Source: Spirochaetaceae bacterium (GTDB taxonomy: Bacteria > Spirochaetota > Spirochaetia > Treponematales > Breznakiellaceae). Taken from it: DNA of 13,646 nt. The stretch lies in NCBI GenBank assembly GCA_031290855.1, contig JAISLM010000162.1, positions 1 through 13,646 of the forward strand. Direction: 5' to 3'. The notes beneath the pieces were generated by a model. It had not been told where the DNA came from, made no database searches, and worked only from the letters and a program-made list of their open reading frames with translations. Both the position numbers and the translations under genes were made by a program. Of this stretch, positions 12,826 to 13,646 are shown in pieces. Within the stretch, counting starts at the first letter, position 1, and each line of letters opens with the position of its first letter.

Positions 12826-13646
12826 TTATTTTGCGGTTTGATGCGTCAGCGGGCGCAGTTCCGCCTCGCTTACCGCTTCCGGGTCGTCTATGCCCCTCGG
12901 AAGCTCCATTCCTGTTTCAGGCGGAACCTCCTCGTCCTCGATGCCCGGTGCGCTTAACGGCGCGGCGGGAGCCGCCGCCCCCGCCTCATCGTCCGCCCCG
13001 CTTACCGGCGCGTTTTGCAGGCGTATCGCTATCGTCTTGGTTACGCCCTTCTCCTCCATCGTAACGCCGAGCAGGGTCGCGGCCCCGATCACGGTCTTTT
13101 TGTTATGCGTGATTATAATGAACTGACTCTTGCTTCCGAATTCGCGGAGTAACTGGACGAAGCGGCTCACGTTGTCCTCGTCAAGGGCGGCGTCGATCTC
13201 GTCAAGAAAGCAGAACGGCGAAGGCTTCACCATATATGTCGCAAACAGCAGGGCGACCGCCGTCATCGACTTTTCGCCGCCCGAAAGCAGCGTGATGTTT
13301 TCCTGTTTCTTGCCGGGCGGCTGGGCAAAGATTTCTATGCCCGATTCGAGTACATGGTTCGGGTCGCTCAGCCTAAGCTGCGCCTGCCCGCCGCCAAACA
13401 GCCGCCGGAACATATTGTGAAAATTCGTTTTTATCCTGTTATAGTTCGCCATGAAACGCTCGGACGCTATGGCGCGAGTCTCCGCAGCTATATTCTCCAA
13501 ATCCGTCCTTGCCTTATGCAAGTCGTCCATCTGGTTCGCAAGAAAATCATAGCGTTCCTTTGTCTCCTCGAACTCCTCAGGAGCGCCGTAGTTTATACTG
13601 CCAAGCTCCTTCGATCCGCCCCGCGCCGCGTTGAGCCTTTCCTTCA
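12826..13646 (-). CDS. smc: Chromosome segregation ATPase SMC, C-terminal part (5' end beyond window)
   Basis: The minus frame is open through the window edge, giving the last 272 or so codons. LGSINYGAPEEFEETKERYDF followed by LANQMDDLHKARTDLENI is the characteristic end of the SMC C-terminal coiled coil. FMANYNRIKTNFHNMFRRLFGGG precedes the head domain, LSGGEKSMTAVALLFA is the ABC signature motif, and PFCFLDEIDAALDEDNVSRF contains Walker B and the D-loop, followed by the switch histidine in FIIITHNKK. SMC dimers with ScpAB load on DNA and organise chromosomes. After VTKTIAIRLQ comes a roughly 60-residue Ala/Pro/Glu-rich tail not needed for the ATPase fold. An ATG at 13530 is internal, not the start. 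No clear terminator follows the stop. Confidence 0.93.
   Translation of the reverse strand, partial: KERLNAARGGSKELGSINYGAPEEFEETKERYDFLANQMDDLHKARTDLENIAAETRAIASERFMANYNRIKTNFHNMFRRLFGGGQAQLRLSDPNHVLESGIEIFAQPPGKKQENITLLSGGEKSMTAVALLFATYMVKPSPFCFLDEIDAALDEDNVSRFVQLLREFGSKSQFIIITHNKKTVIGAATLLGVTMEEKGVTKTIAIRLQNAPVSGADDEAGAAAPAAPLSAPGIEDEEVPPETGMELPRGIDDPEAVSEAELRPLTHQTAK

Noticed and set aside
13528..13530. ATG 13530 as the start of the last gene
   Set aside because: The frame is open to the window edge and the upstream residues match the SMC coiled coil, so this Met is internal.

Overview
The window looks like chromosome from an anaerobic, host-associated spirochaete, most likely of the Treponema lineage. 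This is inferred from four things: a very large one-pass membrane TPR protein resembling the spirochaete periplasmic flagellar collar protein FlcA, a glycine-rich beta-helix surface protein, a GHKL-like/HDOD signalling protein, and indolepyruvate:ferredoxin oxidoreductase genes typical of amino-acid-fermenting anaerobes. Coding DNA is GC-rich. Where Shine-Dalgarno sites can be seen, they are strong AGGAGG types. No rRNA, tRNA or CRISPR array was recognised.

Layout. At 1-198 lies a leader rich in small GC hairpins, followed by a GHKL-ATPase-like/HDOD protein (199-1692, +). It converges on an iorB/iorA pair (1759-2334 and 2614-4254, both -). A spacer of about 280 bp without a convincing gene separates the pair, and IorA lacks the usual C-terminal ferredoxin domain. 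A compact divergent promoter (4331-4363) lies between iorA and a secreted, probably lipid-anchored beta-helix repeat protein (4384-6135, +). That gene converges on flcA (6506-9385, -). flcA is divergent, with only 39 bp between start codons, from a secreted protein with a C-terminal glycogen-binding-like (CBM48/AMPK-type) fold (9425-10174, +).

From 10175 to 12825 the window turns into a graveyard of broken and repeated DNA. It contains an IS3-family transposase remnant (10270-10725, -), three copies of a hairpin-forming repeat (10855-10892, 10989-11010 and 12403-12424), an unidentified decayed reading frame (10983-11354, +), three tandem 23-bp units (11602-11670), and a frameshifted DUF4469-like gene end (11677-12151, -) joined to the signal peptide of an unrelated-looking lipoprotein (12299). 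Upstream of that are two more well-formed ribosome binding sites serving only a 5-codon and a 47-codon frame. The window closes with the C-terminal 272 codons of smc (12826-13646, -).

Functionally the intact genes are a mix: signalling (HDOD), aryl-pyruvate oxidation (IorAB), a surface repeat protein, the periplasmic flagellar motor collar (FlcA), and chromosome condensation (SMC). They do not form one pathway. I found no convincing complete new defence or mobile system. The most unusual material is the repeat and pseudogene block, the family of short hairpins with small T-rich loops, and the ferredoxin-less IorA.
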